A stretch of DNA of 52,107 nucleotides, taken from positions 1-52,107 of the forward strand of contig DYHT01000011.1 in the NCBI GenBank assembly GCA_020723995.1. The letters run 5' to 3'. Shown one piece after another: positions 51,423 through 52,107 of this stretch; position 1 is the stretch's first letter; each line of letters opens with the position of its first letter. Source of the stretch: Chloroflexus sp. Lineage in GTDB: Bacteria > Chloroflexota > Anaerolineae > Anaerolineales > Villigracilaceae. A program made the translations under genes and the position numbers. The notes under the pieces are model-generated. The model saw only the letters and a list, made by a program, of their open reading frames with translations. It was not told the origin of the DNA and ran no database searches.

Positions 51423-51677
51423 ATGCAAAGTCTTTTTTTACACACCCGCGTTGGAAAAGACGGCATTCTCAAACTCGAAACGCCTATCGGCATCACAAAC
51501 GCCGAGCTGGATGTAGTGTTAATCATCAACCCCGCGACAAAAAAACATAATGAACAAGACGCGCAAGCAAAAGGTTGGCCGCCTGGCTTTTTCACAGAAG
51601 TGGTGGGAGGCTGGCAGGGAGAGCCGCTGGTGCGCGAGCCGCAAGGCAACTATGAAACACGGAATGAACTCAAATGA
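51423..51677 (+). CDS. Putative antitoxin of a VapBC-like pair
   Basis: An 84-residue protein. The start has AAGGAGAAG upstream. It begins HTRVGKDGILKLETPIG, resembling short AbrB/DUF104-type antitoxins, and ends in a charged tail that would contact the toxin. The stop overlaps the vapC start (ATGA). Its role as antitoxin rests mainly on this position. No promoter is clear upstream. Confidence 0.7.
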   Translation: MQSLFLHTRVGKDGILKLETPIGITNAELDVVLIINPATKKHNEQDAQAKGWPPGFFTEVVGGWQGEPLVREPQGNYETRNELK

Positions 51678-52054
51678 CCTACCTGCTCGATACGAATGCT
51701 TGCATTGAATTGCTAAACGAGCGCGATGCTCCTATCGCGCAAAAATTGGCATCCGTTATTCCGCAAATAGTCCGGGTCTGTTCGGTTGTCAAGGCTGAAC
51801 TGTTTCATGGCGCATATAAGAGCTATCGTCGCGATGCAAACCTCGCCCTGTTGAACCGTTTCTTTGAACGATTTGAGAGCCTGCCCTTCGATGACGCTGC
51901 CGCCGAACAATATGGCCGCCCACGCGCCGCGTTGGAAAAACAGGGAACGCTCATCGTCCCAAATGATCTGTGGATTGCATCCATTGCGTCGGAAAAAAAT
52001 GTCACGCTGGTTACACACAACAAATCCGAATTTGGACACGTTACGGTTTGTTAG
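51674..52054 (+). CDS. VapC-type PIN toxin, C-terminus cut by the terminal repeat
   Basis: A 126-residue PIN ribonuclease: LLDTNACIELLN (D6), KAELFHGAY (E43), PNDLWIASIA (D98) and VTHNKSEF near the end. These acidic residues bind Mg2+. The stop codon TAG (52052-52054) is formed at the junction with the 54-bp repeat. The family normally carries about ten more residues after the NKSEF-type strand, so the repeat has probably trimmed the protein. Catalytic residues stay, so activity may remain. Confidence 0.88.
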   Translation: MTYLLDTNACIELLNERDAPIAQKLASVIPQIVRVCSVVKAELFHGAYKSYRRDANLALLNRFFERFESLPFDDAAAEQYGRPRAALEKQGTLIVPNDLWIASIASEKNVTLVTHNKSEFGHVTVC

Positions 52055-52107
52055 GTAGCACCACATCTAAACGTGGTCGGGAAGACGCAGTCATTTTTTG
52101 GACACGG
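52054..52107 (+). repeat. 54-bp terminal repeat, right copy
   Basis: GGTAGCACCACATCTAAACG through to TTTTTTGGACACGG matches the left-end copy (26-79) in inverted orientation, one mismatch. It reaches the last base of the window. Confidence 0.85.

Overview
The window is a GC-rich (roughly 60 %) bacterial chromosome segment, densely coded on both strands, with no rRNA or tRNA gene that I could find. The gene mix fits Chloroflexota, most likely Anaerolineae. It includes NurA/HerA-type DNA processing, lipoproteins with Thr/Pro-rich linkers, paired SIMPL lipoproteins, an INO1-type inositol phosphate synthase, a SWIM-SNF2 helicase and many short dispersed repeats. This assignment is inference from protein flavour, not from a phylogenetic marker.

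Layout. 0-9 kb: a phosphoribosyltransferase; a leftward cluster (HD protein, prephenate-dehydrogenase-like protein, GIY-YIG protein); an ABC-2 exporter (ATPase plus two permeases); an O6-alkylguanine repair protein; a DMT transporter; Era; and a YhhN protein. 9-14 kb: an AT-rich predicted nuclease with a frameshift, a YitT gene split by a 183-bp MITE, a beta-hydroxyacid dehydrogenase and two tandem SIMPL lipoproteins. 14-23 kb: a DNA-processing and accessory block holding nurA, a HAS-barrel-like protein, a beta-class DNA methyltransferase, a decaying restriction-modification unit (Dam-type methylase, controller protein, frameshifted endonuclease), a uracil-DNA-glycosylase-like gene broken by a second MITE and a nonsense mutation, a GxxExxY cassette between inverted repeats, a frameshifted herA and a Phd-VapC module. 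The Phd-VapC module lies between two copies of the herA 3' end that differ only at synonymous positions. 23-33 kb: a broken methyltransferase, an MFS transporter, dodecin, a DUF6504 protein, a Fur-family regulator with a cobalt/nickel ECF transporter (CbiM-PDGLE, CbiQ, CbiO), then metK under a SAM-I riboswitch whose P3 arm is enlarged. 33-45 kb: PAP2 phosphatase, transglutaminase-like protein, M20 peptidase, PfkB kinase, GAF histidine kinase, INO1, secreted or lipidated proteins, a HIT protein, a second (dimeric) MITE copy and a threonine-dehydrogenase-like SDR. 45.6-52.1 kb: a second DNA methyltransferase beside a PD-(D/E)XK-like protein, an Rnl2-like nucleic acid ligase, a large SWIM-SNF2 ATPase and a VapBC-like pair. 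I consider this a candidate undescribed DNA/RNA-processing or defence locus.

Repeats dominate the fine structure. There are at least two MITE families with readable target duplications (TA and an 8-bp site). Other short repeat families sit between genes, and some are read in frame inside proteins (ABC ATPase, NurA, histidine kinase, probably the MFS N-terminus). A 54-bp sequence lies in inverted orientation at the two ends of the window and truncates the last vapC. Several single-base frameshifts (nuclease A7 run, endonuclease, herA, methyltransferase G6 run, a membrane-protein remnant) point to real decay, sequence error, or both; the two MITE insertions are certain from the sequence structure itself.
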